51,813 nucleotides of DNA, taken from the NCBI GenBank assembly GCA_020427635.1, contig JAGQOH010000018.1:1-51813 (forward strand), in the 5' to 3' direction. The translations under genes and the position numbers were made by a program. Under the pieces are notes generated by a model. The model did not search any database. It was not told the origin of the DNA and saw nothing but the letters and a program-made list of their open reading frames with translations. How positions within the stretch are numbered: the first letter of the stretch is position 1; the number at the start of each line of letters is the position of its first letter. This document shows positions 34,401 through 43,273 of the stretch, one piece after another. Source of the stretch: Phycisphaerales bacterium. GTDB lineage: Bacteria > Planctomycetota > Phycisphaerae > Phycisphaerales > UBA1924.

Positions 34401-35459
34401 CTACTCGCCGCGCCCCACAACCGGCGAACGCCCGACGCTAATCGCCTCGCGCGTGCCCGGTGCAACCAACGCATCCACAAAAAGTTGATACGCCGAATCC
34501 AACTGCGTCAGGTCGCCAAAATAGGTCGTAAGCACTGGCTCCGCTTCCCGACGTACCAACGCTGCCGCCCCCGCCCGCCCACGCGCCGTGCGCACCCGAC
34601 GCGCCAGCTCACCCGACGCCGCGTCCTGCAACAACAATCGCAGCGCCGCCGCGTGCTTGCCACCCTGTCCCTCATTCAAGAAGTGGATCATGGCCCAGGC
34701 CTGCGCGTAGTAGTCAAGCAACGCATCCTGCCCACCCGCCACGCTGCTCGACGAGCGCACAAGCGCCCCGGGTTCCGCCCGCGCAAGTTGCCCAAGCGAG
34801 CGCAGCCGACCCGCGCGGGCCGCACGCTCCAACTGCTCAAACCGCTCCAGGTTCGCCCACGGCTTGAAGGTCGGCGTCGCGCCCTCCCAACCGTGCCCTT
34901 CCATATACGTTGCCAATCCCTCTTCGATCAGTGGCGGGATCGAATTCCGAAACGTCCGCTGCGTGTACTGATGCCACCCCTCATGACTCGCAATCGCAAG
35001 CGTGTCATACAAGCCCAGGTCGTAGTACAACCCGATGCCGCGCGTTGCGAACCCGCCCCGCTGCAATCGCGTGAAAGTATCCGCTGCGCCGCCCGCGATG
35101 CGCACTGCTAGGGCCGCCCACTGCTGGCGGTTGTCCATCAAGTACGTATCAAGCCGTTGTGGAGGCTCGGGCAACTCGCCCAGCGCCGTTCGATAGTGCG
35201 TCAGCGCATGCTCCAGGAACACCACGATCCGACGCACGATCACCGGATCGCGCTCCGTCGTGTACATGCGATAATGCACCGTGCGGATAATCTCCCCCGC
35301 CGCGCCGTCAAACGCCCACGACTCCCGCGTCATCGGCACATCGACAGGCGCCGAAATCGCCGCGGGCGATACGGTCTCCACAGAGCCAGCAGCAGGCCTG
35401 CCCGACGACGCACACGCCGCAAGCACGCACGCAACACTCGCGCCTACCAGCATGGACAT
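34401..35459 (-). CDS. Lipoprotein zinc-metalloprotease-like protein (DUF1570-like)
   Basis: From ATG 35459 this is a 352-residue protein with a short signal sequence and lipobox LAAC. The zinc motif HEGWH (HExxH) occurs in AIASHEGWHQYTQR, and ~20 residues later PPLIEEGLATYMEG supplies the third-ligand Glu, as in gluzincin-like DUF1570 proteins. It would be a periplasmic or outer-membrane-anchored peptidase. An in-frame TTG at 35480 is the only longer alternative. It lies 23 bp after valS and may be co-transcribed with it. Confidence 0.78.
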   Translation of the reverse strand: MSMLVGASVACVLAACASSGRPAAGSVETVSPAAISAPVDVPMTRESWAFDGAAGEIIRTVHYRMYTTERDPVIVRRIVVFLEHALTHYRTALGELPEPPQRLDTYLMDNRQQWAALAVRIAGGAADTFTRLQRGGFATRGIGLYYDLGLYDTLAIASHEGWHQYTQRTFRNSIPPLIEEGLATYMEGHGWEGATPTFKPWANLERFEQLERAARAGRLRSLGQLARAEPGALVRSSSSVAGGQDALLDYYAQAWAMIHFLNEGQGGKHAAALRLLLQDAASGELARRVRTARGRAGAAALVRREAEPVLTTYFGDLTQLDSAYQLFVDALVAPGTREAISVGRSPVVGRGE

Positions 35460-35482
35460 CGCGCCCCGTCGCCGCAGCAAGA

Positions 35483-38400
35483 CTACAGCTCCCCCAAGCG
35501 CTTCTTCGCCGCTGCCAACTCATCCTGCTTCTGCTGCAACTGATCACGCGTCTGCTGAACCAGATGCGCCGGCGCCTTGTCGGTGTACCCCTTGTTGTTC
35601 AAACGTCCCTCCAACGCCCCGACATCCTTCATGAGCTTCTTGATCGTCTCTTCAAGCTGCGCCTTCAGCGCCCCCGCATCCGCTTCCTGCCCTTCCGCAA
35701 AGATCGCGTGCTCGGTTCCCTCATAGGTAAATGGCAGCGCCCCGCTCGCCCGCGCCGCCGTCGACACCCCGCCCACATTCGCGAGCGTCTGCACCACGCC
35801 GCCGCCCTGATCGATCAGCGCCTTCGTCTTTGCATCCGTATACAGCACGATCGGCGTCTTGAAGCCAATCCCATGCTGCGCCCGCAGCTGCCGCATCGCC
35901 TCCGTCAGCCCGCGCAACGTCTCAAACGTTCGCTCCGCTTGCTCATCGACAAGCGCCACATCGACTTGCGGCCACGGCGCCACGCAACACATCGCACCGT
36001 CGCCCAACGTCACACCCTCAATATCCCCCGCCTTCACCGCGCGCAGCTGCTCGAACAGCACCTCCGTCACGAACGGGCACACCGGATGCAACAGCCGCAC
36101 GATCACATCAAGCCCCTGCCGCAACACCGCCTGCTGCACAGGGCTCTTGCTCACCGTGGGCTTCACACTCTCCAGATACCAATCGCAATAATCCCGCCAC
36201 AACACGTCATACAAATGCGTCGCGATCTCATTGAAGGAATAGCCCTTGAGCGCGTTCTCAATCCCCATCACCGTGCGCGCCACGCGGCTCAACATCCACC
36301 GATCCACAAGCGACAACTCGCCCCGCGTCACCTTCGCATCGCTCCGCGCCTCAGCCTCATTCAACTTGCTGATCGCAAACTTCGCCGCGTTGAACAGCTT
36401 GGTCACAAAGTTCCGCCCAAGATCAAACTTCGGGCTCGTGTTCTTGCCGGTCCCCTCATCGCGCTCCACCGGCATGCGCACATCCTGCGTATTCGTCGTC
36501 ATATGACACAGCGTGAACCGCATCCCATCCGCGCCGTGCGAATGAATGATGTCCAACGGATCCACACCATTGCCGAGGGACTTGCTCATCTTGCGTCCCT
36601 CGCCATCCTGAATCATCGCGTGAATGAACACATCCCGATACGGCACACGCCCGGGCGCATCTCCCTCACCAAGGAAATACCGGTTGAACATCACCATCCG
36701 GCTCACCCAAAGCGTGATGATCTCCCGCGCCGTACACAGCACATCCGTCGGATTGAACGCCTCCAACAACTGCGGCATGTCCGCAATGCCCGTGTCCGCC
36801 GCCGCCTGCTCCGCATCAGGCCACCCCATCGTCGACATCGGCCACAACCCCGACGAGAACCATGTGTCGAGCACATCGGGGTCGCGCTGGTATCCAAACC
36901 TCTCGAGATACTCAACGATCTCAACGTCATCCTCACTGCGAACGCACATGCAAACCAGCGTCCAGCGATGCGGCCCGGGCCTAACTGGAATGACGTCCTC
37001 CCAAGTGCCAGTCACGCCTTCCACCGAAACCATCTGAACGTCCAGGCGTTCCTCAGCACGGTACTGCGCAATGCGACGGATGAACTCGTCCGTATGGGGT
37101 GCCGGTGGTAACGGAACAAGAATGTCGCCTTCCTCGACTTCATAATTCGGTCCGAAGGACCGAGAGGTCGTCCACACCGGAATCCGATGCCCCCACCACA
37201 ACTGCCGCGAAATGCACCAGTCGCGCAGATTCTCGTGCCAATTGCTGTATGTCTTCTCGTACCGCTCCGGATGAAACGTCACGCGCTCCTGCTTCACCGC
37301 CTCCTGCGCCCAACCAACCAACTTCTCATCCGTCACCTTGCAATACCACTGATCACTCAACCACGGCTCAATCGGCACATGACTCCGATAGCTATGCCCA
37401 ACCGCATGCCGATAGTCGCGCTGCTTCTCAAGCAACCCCGCATCCTTGAACGCGCGCACAATTGCCTTCCGCGCATCCTCGCGGCTCAGCCCCACAAACT
37501 GCTTCGCATCACCAACATCCGTCCACCCATGCTGATCACTGATCGCAGCATCAGGCCCCATCACATTGATCGCCTCCAGCCCATGCCGCATGCCAATTTC
37601 CCAGTCATTGGGATCATGCGCCGGTGTCACCTTCAGGAACCCGCTCGCATACTGCGCCTTTGCATCCGTGCTCTTGGGATCGGGCTTCACCACATAATCA
37701 TCACCAATGACGGGGATCACGCGCCCCACGAACGGCAGCTTCACCTTCTTCCCGATGAACTTCGCCCGCTCGGCATCATCCGGATTCACCGCAACCGCCG
37801 TATCGCCCAGATAGGTCTCAGGCCGCGTCGTCGCAACGGTCACAAACTCGCCCGTCTCTTTGCCGCCTGCATCAACCACCGGATACTTCATATAGAAGAA
37901 GAACCCGTCGATCTCCTGCATCTCCACTTCATCATCCGCCAGCGCCGTCTGCGTCGCCGGATCCCAGTTCACAAGTCGCTTCCCGCGATAGATCAACCCA
38001 TCCTTGAACAGCCGGAAGAACGCCTCGCGCACAGCGCGCTGCCCAATCTCATCCATCGTGAAGCGCTGCCGCGCCCAATCGCACGAACACCCCATGAGCT
38101 TCAACTGCTCAGTGATGTGCCCCTCATACTCCTTGCTCCAATCAAGCACGAGCTTCAAAAACTGCTCGCGGCCGTTCTTCCCCTCCGCCTCCATGCGCTT
38201 GTAATCCTTCAGCGCCGGCTTCCCCGCCTCGATCAATCGCTTGTCCACCACCGCCTGCGTCGAGATCGCCGCGTGATCCGTGCCCGGCATCCACAACGTC
38301 TCGAACCCCATCATCCGATGTGCGCGCACCAGAATGTCTTGCAGCGTGTTGTTCAGCGCATGCCCAAGATGCAACCGCCCGGTCACATTGGGCGGCGGGA

Positions 38401-38578
38401 TCAAAATGCAATAGGGCTTCCTCTCCCCGGAGAGCACCTTCGCCGGGTCGGCATGAAACGCCCCACTGGCATCCCACCTCGCGCGGACCGCATCCTCGTG
38501 CTCCGAGGGCACATACTTCGCAGGCAACCCCTTGGCGGGCTCAGCAGCACTCTGGGCAAGTGACTCGGGCACGACCAT
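35483..38578 (-). CDS. valS: Valyl-tRNA synthetase
   Basis: A 1031-residue class I synthetase charging tRNA-Val. The signature HLGH is at about 70-73 in PPPNVTGRLHLGHALNN. The editing domain has TTRPETYLGDTAVAVNP, and the second signature is KMSKS in GEGRKMSKSLGNGVDP. The anticodon-binding domain and a C-terminal coiled-coil arm (ALEGRLNNKGYTDKAPAHLV) complete it. The ATG at 38578 is chosen; the frame extends only to a TTG at 38626. It is ~80-150 residues longer than E. coli ValS, from insertions in the editing/catalytic regions. It is transcribed away from the strand-composition switch at 40.7 kb. Confidence 0.97.
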   Translation of the reverse strand: MVVPESLAQSAAEPAKGLPAKYVPSEHEDAVRARWDASGAFHADPAKVLSGERKPYCILIPPPNVTGRLHLGHALNNTLQDILVRAHRMMGFETLWMPGTDHAAISTQAVVDKRLIEAGKPALKDYKRMEAEGKNGREQFLKLVLDWSKEYEGHITEQLKLMGCSCDWARQRFTMDEIGQRAVREAFFRLFKDGLIYRGKRLVNWDPATQTALADDEVEMQEIDGFFFYMKYPVVDAGGKETGEFVTVATTRPETYLGDTAVAVNPDDAERAKFIGKKVKLPFVGRVIPVIGDDYVVKPDPKSTDAKAQYASGFLKVTPAHDPNDWEIGMRHGLEAINVMGPDAAISDQHGWTDVGDAKQFVGLSREDARKAIVRAFKDAGLLEKQRDYRHAVGHSYRSHVPIEPWLSDQWYCKVTDEKLVGWAQEAVKQERVTFHPERYEKTYSNWHENLRDWCISRQLWWGHRIPVWTTSRSFGPNYEVEEGDILVPLPPAPHTDEFIRRIAQYRAEERLDVQMVSVEGVTGTWEDVIPVRPGPHRWTLVCMCVRSEDDVEIVEYLERFGYQRDPDVLDTWFSSGLWPMSTMGWPDAEQAAADTGIADMPQLLEAFNPTDVLCTAREIITLWVSRMVMFNRYFLGEGDAPGRVPYRDVFIHAMIQDGEGRKMSKSLGNGVDPLDIIHSHGADGMRFTLCHMTTNTQDVRMPVERDEGTGKNTSPKFDLGRNFVTKLFNAAKFAISKLNEAEARSDAKVTRGELSLVDRWMLSRVARTVMGIENALKGYSFNEIATHLYDVLWRDYCDWYLESVKPTVSKSPVQQAVLRQGLDVIVRLLHPVCPFVTEVLFEQLRAVKAGDIEGVTLGDGAMCCVAPWPQVDVALVDEQAERTFETLRGLTEAMRQLRAQHGIGFKTPIVLYTDAKTKALIDQGGGVVQTLANVGGVSTAARASGALPFTYEGTEHAIFAEGQEADAGALKAQLEETIKKLMKDVGALEGRLNNKGYTDKAPAHLVQQTRDQLQQKQDELAAAKKRLGEL

Positions 38579-38703
38579 CTCCCCACAAACCTCTAGACGT
38601 CCTGCGACGTATATCCGTGGGGTCAACCGCGCCCCATTCGCTGCAATCGGGCCTCCGAGCCCTCAACACAAGGCCCCAGTCTACCCGTGCCGATACTCTC
38701 CCG

Positions 38704-39762
38704 ATGATGATGTCTCCCGCCGCCCCCAACGCCGCCAAACGCTGGCTCGCGATCATCCCCGCCCTGCTCCTCGCGGGCGTGCTGGTAGTCGTCGCGCTCA
38801 AGGCCACCAGTTCGTCCTCGCCCACCGGCGCCGCCGCGCCGACGCCGCAATCGCAGGCCGCCGCGGCCTCCAAGGACGCCGCCGATCGCGCCGCCGCCGC
38901 CAAGAAGGCGATGGACGCCGCCGCCGCCCAGGTCGATGCCGGCGAAATCGAAACCGCCCTGGTCATCCTTGAAGGCGCCTTGGTCGAACTACCCCACGAT
39001 CAGCAGCTCCGCCTCATGTACGCCGAAACGCTCGCAATGTCTGGCGACTTCGCCTCGGCCTATGAGCAGGCCGACCAGGCCATCCCCCTCGGCCCCGACC
39101 ATCCCGAATACCGCCACGCCGCCGCCATGTACGCCAACAAGGCGGGCCTGCCCGAGCAAGCCGAGGCCCAGTGGCTCATGGCCCAGAAGCTCGACCCCAA
39201 CAACCCGAAGTACCCCCTCGATCTGGGCCTCGTGCAATATAAACTTAGCAATCTTCCGGAAGCAAAGAAGAACCTCCTCGTCGCCACGCGCCTCGCCCCC
39301 GACGCCGCCGAGGCGTGGGCGGTACTCGCACAGATCGCCCTCGACGAAGACCACCCCTCCGTGGGCCTGCAACACATCGCCCGAGCGCGTTCCCTCAAGC
39401 CCGACATGTGGCAACTGCGCCTCACCGAGTCGCGCCTGCTCCGCCGCGAGAACCGCCCCGACGACGCCGCGCAGACCATGCTTGACATCGACGAATCCAT
39501 CCTCCTCATGAACAACCCGGCGCTCGAAGAGGCCACCGCATCGCTCGGCATGCAGAACGACTTCGCCCGCGCCGCGTCCCTCTACACCAAAGCCGCCGCC
39601 CAGCGCCCGCGCGACGCTGAACTCGCCTACTGGTGCGCGTACTGGCTCGACCGCGCAGGCGATGCAAAGCGCGCATTCGATTACGCCCGCCGCGCCGAAC
39701 TGGGTGGCCATCCCCTCGCAGGCCCACTCCGCGAACGCCTCGCACAGGTGGCCCCCGAGTGA
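38704..39762 (+). CDS. Membrane-anchored tetratricopeptide-repeat protein
   Basis: A 352-residue protein with an N-terminal anchor (RWLAIIPALLLAGVLVVVAL), an Ala/Gln/Ser-rich spacer and about six TPR-like helix pairs (DAGEIETALVILEGALVELP, GDFASAYEQADQAIPLGPDHP, SNLPEAKKNLLVATRLAPD and further degenerate units). TPRs mediate protein contacts, often as scaffolds for envelope assemblies. Three consecutive ATGs (38704, 38707, 38710) offer equivalent starts. The stop overlaps the aroB GTG (GTGA). Confidence 0.84.
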   Translation: MMMSPAAPNAAKRWLAIIPALLLAGVLVVVALKATSSSSPTGAAAPTPQSQAAAASKDAADRAAAAKKAMDAAAAQVDAGEIETALVILEGALVELPHDQQLRLMYAETLAMSGDFASAYEQADQAIPLGPDHPEYRHAAAMYANKAGLPEQAEAQWLMAQKLDPNNPKYPLDLGLVQYKLSNLPEAKKNLLVATRLAPDAAEAWAVLAQIALDEDHPSVGLQHIARARSLKPDMWQLRLTESRLLRRENRPDDAAQTMLDIDESILLMNNPALEEATASLGMQNDFARAASLYTKAAAQRPRDAELAYWCAYWLDRAGDAKRAFDYARRAELGGHPLAGPLRERLAQVAPE

Positions 39763-40967
39763 CCCACGCCGCGACCGACCACGACACCGTCCGCGTCACC
39801 CCGGGCGCCATCCCCGAAGCGCCCTACGACGTGCGCATCGGCCACGGCATCCTCGCCTCGCTTGGCGAATCCGTCGCGCGCGTCCTTCCGCGCAAGCGCC
39901 GCAATCAGCCCGCCTTCCTCGTCGTCGATGACAAGCTGCCCGACCAGATCGTCTCCACTGCAACGCTCTCCCTCGAAGCCGCAGGCTTTGCCGTCACCTC
40001 CGCCGACGTCGCCGCGTCCGAAACCAACAAGACCCTCGCCTCCGCAACACTCCTCCTGCGCCAACTCGCGTCGACCCGCGCCGAGCGCACCGATCCCGTC
40101 ATCGCACTTGGTGGCGGCATGATTGGCGACCTCGCCGGCTTCGTCGCCGCCACCTACAAACGCGGCGTCCCGATTATCCAATGCCCCACCACGCTCCTCT
40201 CCATGGTCGACGCCTCCGTGGGCGGCAAGACCGCCGTCAACATCAAGACCGACACCGGGCTCAAGAAGAACATCGTCGGCGCGTTCTGGCAGCCCACCCT
40301 CGTGCTTGCCGATGTCGCCGCCCTTGCCTCACTCCCCGCGCGCACGCTCCGTGCAGGTCTTGCCGAGTGCCTCAAGCATGGCCTGCTCTGCGCGACATTT
40401 GATATCGAAACCGATCTCTTTGACTGGACGACCACGCATGTGCGCAAGATCCTGGCCAAAGACGCCGCCACGTTGCGCGAACTCGTGACGCGCAACGTGC
40501 GCACAAAAGCTGCCGTTGTGCATACCGATCCGCACGAACTCGATCCCAACGGCGGACGCGCGATCCTGAACCTGGGCCACACATATGCGCACGCGATCGA
40601 ACCAATCGCCCAGCTTTCCCCAACCGCCGATCCCGCAGACGCGCCATTGCAGCACGGCGAAGCGGTCGCGCTGGGTGTCGTCGCCGCAGCACATGCCAGC
40701 GCCGCGCTCGGCGCGTTCCACGTGGAACATGCCGAGCTTATCAGAGCGGCATTTGCTGAGGCCGGACTGCCCACGCGTGTGCGCGCGCTGCCGAGCGATG
40801 ATGCACTGCTCGAGGCGATGAGCCACGACAAAAAAGCTTCCGGCGGCGTGCTCCGACTCATCGCGCTCGATGCGCCCAAGTCGGGCGATGCGCTCGGGCG
40901 GTGCCGGGTTGTGAATGACCCGCCGCGCGCGGCGATCGTTGCCGGGTGGGACGCGCTGCGGGGATAA
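39759..40967 (+). CDS. aroB: 3-dehydroquinate synthase
   Basis: A 402-residue enzyme converting DAHP to 3-dehydroquinate in the shikimate pathway using NAD+ and Zn2+/Co2+. The family core is continuous: ALGGGMIGDLAGFVAATYKRG, QCPTTLLSMVDASVGGKTAVN, LAECLKHGL, the metal His in NLGHTYAHAIE and LQHGEAVALGVV. The start is a GTG overlapping the TPR stop, as upstream codons are not aroB-like. The 3' part contains a parS-like palindrome (encoding FHVEH) and the strand-composition switch. Confidence 0.95.
   Translation: MTHAATDHDTVRVTPGAIPEAPYDVRIGHGILASLGESVARVLPRKRRNQPAFLVVDDKLPDQIVSTATLSLEAAGFAVTSADVAASETNKTLASATLLLRQLASTRAERTDPVIALGGGMIGDLAGFVAATYKRGVPIIQCPTTLLSMVDASVGGKTAVNIKTDTGLKKNIVGAFWQPTLVLADVAALASLPARTLRAGLAECLKHGLLCATFDIETDLFDWTTTHVRKILAKDAATLRELVTRNVRTKAAVVHTDPHELDPNGGRAILNLGHTYAHAIEPIAQLSPTADPADAPLQHGEAVALGVVAAAHASAALGAFHVEHAELIRAAFAEAGLPTRVRALPSDDALLEAMSHDKKASGGVLRLIALDAPKSGDALGRCRVVNDPPRAAIVAGWDALRG
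40714..40729. promoter_or_regulatory. parS-like ParB-binding site
   Basis: CGTTCCACGTGGAACA contains the perfect 14-bp palindrome GTTCCACGTGGAAC. It matches the pseudomonad-type chromosomal parS form TGTTCCACGTGGAACA at 15 of 16 positions. It lies within aroB, at the point where plus-strand composition turns from C-rich to G-rich. parS sites nucleate ParB near replication origins and are often found inside genes. Confidence 0.72.
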
Positions 40968-40975
40968 GAAGAAGA

Positions 40976-41008
40976 TTCACCGCAGAGGCGCAGAGGACAC
41001 ACAGAAGA
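40976..41008 (+). repeat. Dispersed repeat, copy A (TTCACCGCAGAGGCGCAGAGG type)
   Basis: TTCACCGCAGAGGCGCAGAG begins 8 bp after the aroB stop and is followed by ACACACAGAAG. Related copies are at 42784 and 49053. This phrase recurs in intergenic DNA of many unrelated bacteria; its origin is unknown. Confidence 0.75.
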
Positions 41009-41032
41009 CAAAGAAGACAAATCGAACGCAGC

Positions 41033-41113
41033 GTGTGCCGTGGTTGCCTTGGGCAACCACGCGTCCCCACCATGAAGATTCGAACATGGTCGCCCAAGGC
41101 GACCATGGCACAC
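41033..41113. repeat. BIME-like pair of inverted REP elements
   Basis: Two 29-nt REP-like units, 41033-41061 and 41085-41113, lie head-to-head and are about 85% identical as inverted copies. Each has its own hairpin (TGGTTGCC-ttg-GGCAACCA and ATGGTCGCC-caa-GGCGACCAT), and the outer arms GTGTGCC/GGCACAC pair with one another. It lies between the convergent ends of aroB and the beta-helix gene, where such elements act as bidirectional terminators or message stabilisers. Confidence 0.75.
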
Positions 41114-41120
41114 GAGGTCA

Positions 41121-42719
41121 TCAGCAGTTTGAGCCGAAGTAGAACAACAACAACTGCAAGTCGTCGAGGTCGACGAGGCTATCGGCGGTGGCGTCGCCGG
41201 CGGTGTACGGCGCGACGGTTGTGCCGAAGGTGAAGAGAAGTGTCTGCAGGTCGTCGAGGTTGATGGTGTTGTTGTGGTCGAAGTCGCAGATGCAGGGGCC
41301 GCGGAACTCGAAGGCGCCCATGTCGACGATGGGCGGCGTGCCAAGGCCGGTATCGGCGGTGGCGGAATCGTCGACGAAGCGCGGGTTGCCGGCGAGATCG
41401 ATCAGCACGCCGAGCGGCACAGCGGTGTTGTCGCCGGCGTCGATGCAGGGCGAGCCGGGGCGGAGGCGCAGATCGTCGTCGAGTGTGCCGGGGATGTTGT
41501 CAGGCCCATCGGCGTCGACGAAGAGTGGATCGGCGTCGATGTTACCTGCGCCTGGGTAGCCGCCTTCGATGAGGGAGTGGGTGATGGTGGTTGTGCCGCC
41601 GTTGGCGAAGAACACGGGATCGACAGCATGAGTTGCAAAGATGCAGTTGTGAAAGTCACCGGTCGTGTAGACGGCCAGGATTGCACCTCCGACATTGGCT
41701 GCCAGTGTTGAGTTCGTCACCAATGGTGACGCACTGTCGTATCGCAGTGCAATGCCCGTGTTATGCAGGAATAGGCTGTTGTTGACAATGGAACCGCCAC
41801 CGGCGCTATCCCAAATCCCCGATCCCGAGCTTGCTGTATTCGCCAAGAACCGGCAATTCGAGATAGCCGGGCTTGCATCGCTATTGAAGAGCGCGCCTCC
41901 TTCGCGGGTCGCAGTATTCTCCTCGAAGAGGCAATCCGTGATGATTGCGGAGCATTGATATGTTCGAAGGGCCCCGCCGAAGTTTGCTAGGTTGCCGGAA
42001 AACGTGCACCGGGAGAGTAACAGTGAGTCAGCCCAGCAGTAAATCGCACCTCCACGCGTGTCGACCGGCGGACGCGACCCAGTTATGGGCGTCTTGTTGT
42101 CCTCGAACGCGCAATCCTCAATGACCAGACTGCCTTGATATACATGCAGGGCACCACCGTCATAGCTTGCAGTGTTGTTGCGGAAGATGGATCGCAGAAT
42201 CGTAATAGAACTTCCTTGTTCGCTTCTGAACCCGGTAGCTAAGTTGCCCTCGAATACACAATCCTCCACATTGATCGCGGTGGCGAGCAACGTGTAGACG
42301 CCTCTTGAGTCGTTGTCCCGGACACGGCAATGACTGACCGTGACGCCACTCTTGAAACAACGCAGTCCAATACCACCGCCCGTCACCGTCAATCCCGAAA
42401 TCACCGTGTCCAAGCCTTCGCCTGAGTTGCAGGTGATGACGGTGCCGGTCTGTTGCGCGTCGATGATGGTGGCGGCGACGACGGCGGGGTCGAGGGGGTC
42501 GGTGGAGCGGAGGGTGATGGGCTTGCCCATCATGTTGATGGTTTCGTTGTAGGTGCCGGGGGCGAGGACGACTTCGTCGCCCGGGTTGGCGGCGTTGATG
42601 GCGTTTTGGATGAGGGCGTGGTCGGCGGGGACGTTGATGATGTCGGCGTGCGCGGCGGCGGCGGGCAGGAGGGTGAGGAGCGGGAGGATGGTGATGAAGC
42701 GGCGGGTGCGCGACGGCAT
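41121..42719 (-). CDS. Secreted right-handed beta-helix protein with dockerin-like C-terminus
   Basis: A 532-residue exported protein: signal peptide (ITILPLLTLLPAAAAHA), then a parallel beta-helix built from ~22-28-residue coils (DCVFEGNLATGF, RSIFRNNTASYDGGALH, DCLFEENTATREGGALF, NCRFLANTASSGSGIW). A choice-of-anchor-like block (DPLFVDADGPDNIPGTLDDDLRLRPGSPCIDAGD) follows. The last ~55 residues are two Ca2+-loop-like repeats (DFDHNNTINLDDLQTLLFTFG, DATADSLVDLDDLQLLLFYFG) ending in Cys. The same ending occurs in the partial gene at the right edge. It is probably a surface or extracellular polysaccharide-interacting protein. Confidence 0.88.
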   Translation of the reverse strand: MPSRTRRFITILPLLTLLPAAAAHADIINVPADHALIQNAINAANPGDEVVLAPGTYNETINMMGKPITLRSTDPLDPAVVAATIIDAQQTGTVITCNSGEGLDTVISGLTVTGGGIGLRCFKSGVTVSHCRVRDNDSRGVYTLLATAINVEDCVFEGNLATGFRSEQGSSITILRSIFRNNTASYDGGALHVYQGSLVIEDCAFEDNKTPITGSRPPVDTRGGAIYCWADSLLLSRCTFSGNLANFGGALRTYQCSAIITDCLFEENTATREGGALFNSDASPAISNCRFLANTASSGSGIWDSAGGGSIVNNSLFLHNTGIALRYDSASPLVTNSTLAANVGGAILAVYTTGDFHNCIFATHAVDPVFFANGGTTTITHSLIEGGYPGAGNIDADPLFVDADGPDNIPGTLDDDLRLRPGSPCIDAGDNTAVPLGVLIDLAGNPRFVDDSATADTGLGTPPIVDMGAFEFRGPCICDFDHNNTINLDDLQTLLFTFGTTVAPYTAGDATADSLVDLDDLQLLLFYFGSNC

Positions 42720-42783
42720 GGGGCGGTTCCTTAGGAAGGTGGTTCCTTTATAAGGCGCGGCGGGGAGGATGCAAGGGGGATTC

Positions 42784-42814
42784 TCACCGCAGAGGCGCAG
42801 AGGGTGCAGAGAAG
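42784..42814 (+). repeat. Dispersed repeat, copy B
   Basis: TCACCGCAGAGGCGCAGAGG continuing GTGCAGAGAAG, upstream of the 104-bp tandem repeat. Same family as 40976 and 49053. The gap 42720-43602 begins with this repeat. Confidence 0.75.
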
Positions 42815-42882
42815 AACTTGGGCAGGCGGGCCCTCACCCGGCCCACTGGCGTGGGGGCAAGTGCGCCCCCTCTCGCCACAAG

Positions 42883-43102
42883 CGGGGCGAGGGAGGAAGA
42901 GCGTGGCCTTCGCGGACTCAGATCACGGCGCCCGGACAAGAAGCCCCTCACCCGCCTCGCTCTGCTCGGCACCCTCTCCCCGCGAGCGGGGCGAGGGAGG
43001 AAGAGCGTGGGCTTCGCGGACTCAGACCACGGCGCCCGGACAAGAAGCCCCTCACCCGCCTCGCTCTGCTCGGCACCCTCTCCCCGCAAGCGGGGCGAGG
43101 GA
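42883..43102. repeat. 104-bp tandem repeat (two copies plus a 12-bp start of a third)
   Basis: Units at 42883-42986 and 42987-43090 differ at only a few positions (for example GTGGCC/GTGGGC and TCACGG/CCACGG). A third begins at 43091 and stops matching after CGGGGCGAGGGA. Each unit contains CCCTCACCCG and CCCTCTCCCCGC, which at the unit junction pairs with GCGGGGCGAGGG to form a hairpin. A degenerate relative precedes copy 1, and another lies at 43528-43570. No coding sense is evident. Confidence 0.85.
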
Positions 43103-43176
43103 CCGGAATGGGGCATGTAGCGTGTGCTTCGCGGGGAAAAACGCGTGAAAAGTGCGCCCTAGATTGCCAGGGATGC

Positions 43177-43196
43177 CCGGATTGGAGGCAATCCGG
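43177..43196. other. Perfect 8-bp hairpin in the gap before serS
   Basis: CCGGATTG and CAATCCGG pair across a GAGG loop. No T-tract follows on either strand. It lies ~80 bp upstream of the candidate RNA and may belong to the same locus or be another palindromic repeat. Confidence 0.45.
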
Positions 43197-43239
43197 AGGT
43201 GTGGCTCACAATTTTCAGGGCGAAGGGATTTGTGCGGTA

Positions 43240-43267
43240 TTGCCAAAGGCGGGCGGTTTGGTAGTCT
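43240..43267 (+). promoter_or_regulatory. Possible promoter of the candidate RNA
   Basis: TTGCCA (43240-43245) and TAGTCT (43262-43267) are spaced by 16 bp, a moderate sigma-70 match. It would start transcription near 43274, just before the folded region. It is weak evidence by itself. Confidence 0.35.
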
Positions 43268-43273
43268 CGTTGT

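Noticed and set aside
37187..38563. 458-codon open frame on the plus strand
   Set aside because: Antisense shadow of valS with no domain character.
42883..43102. CRISPR-like array
   Set aside because: The repeated unit is 104 bp, contiguous and without unique spacers.
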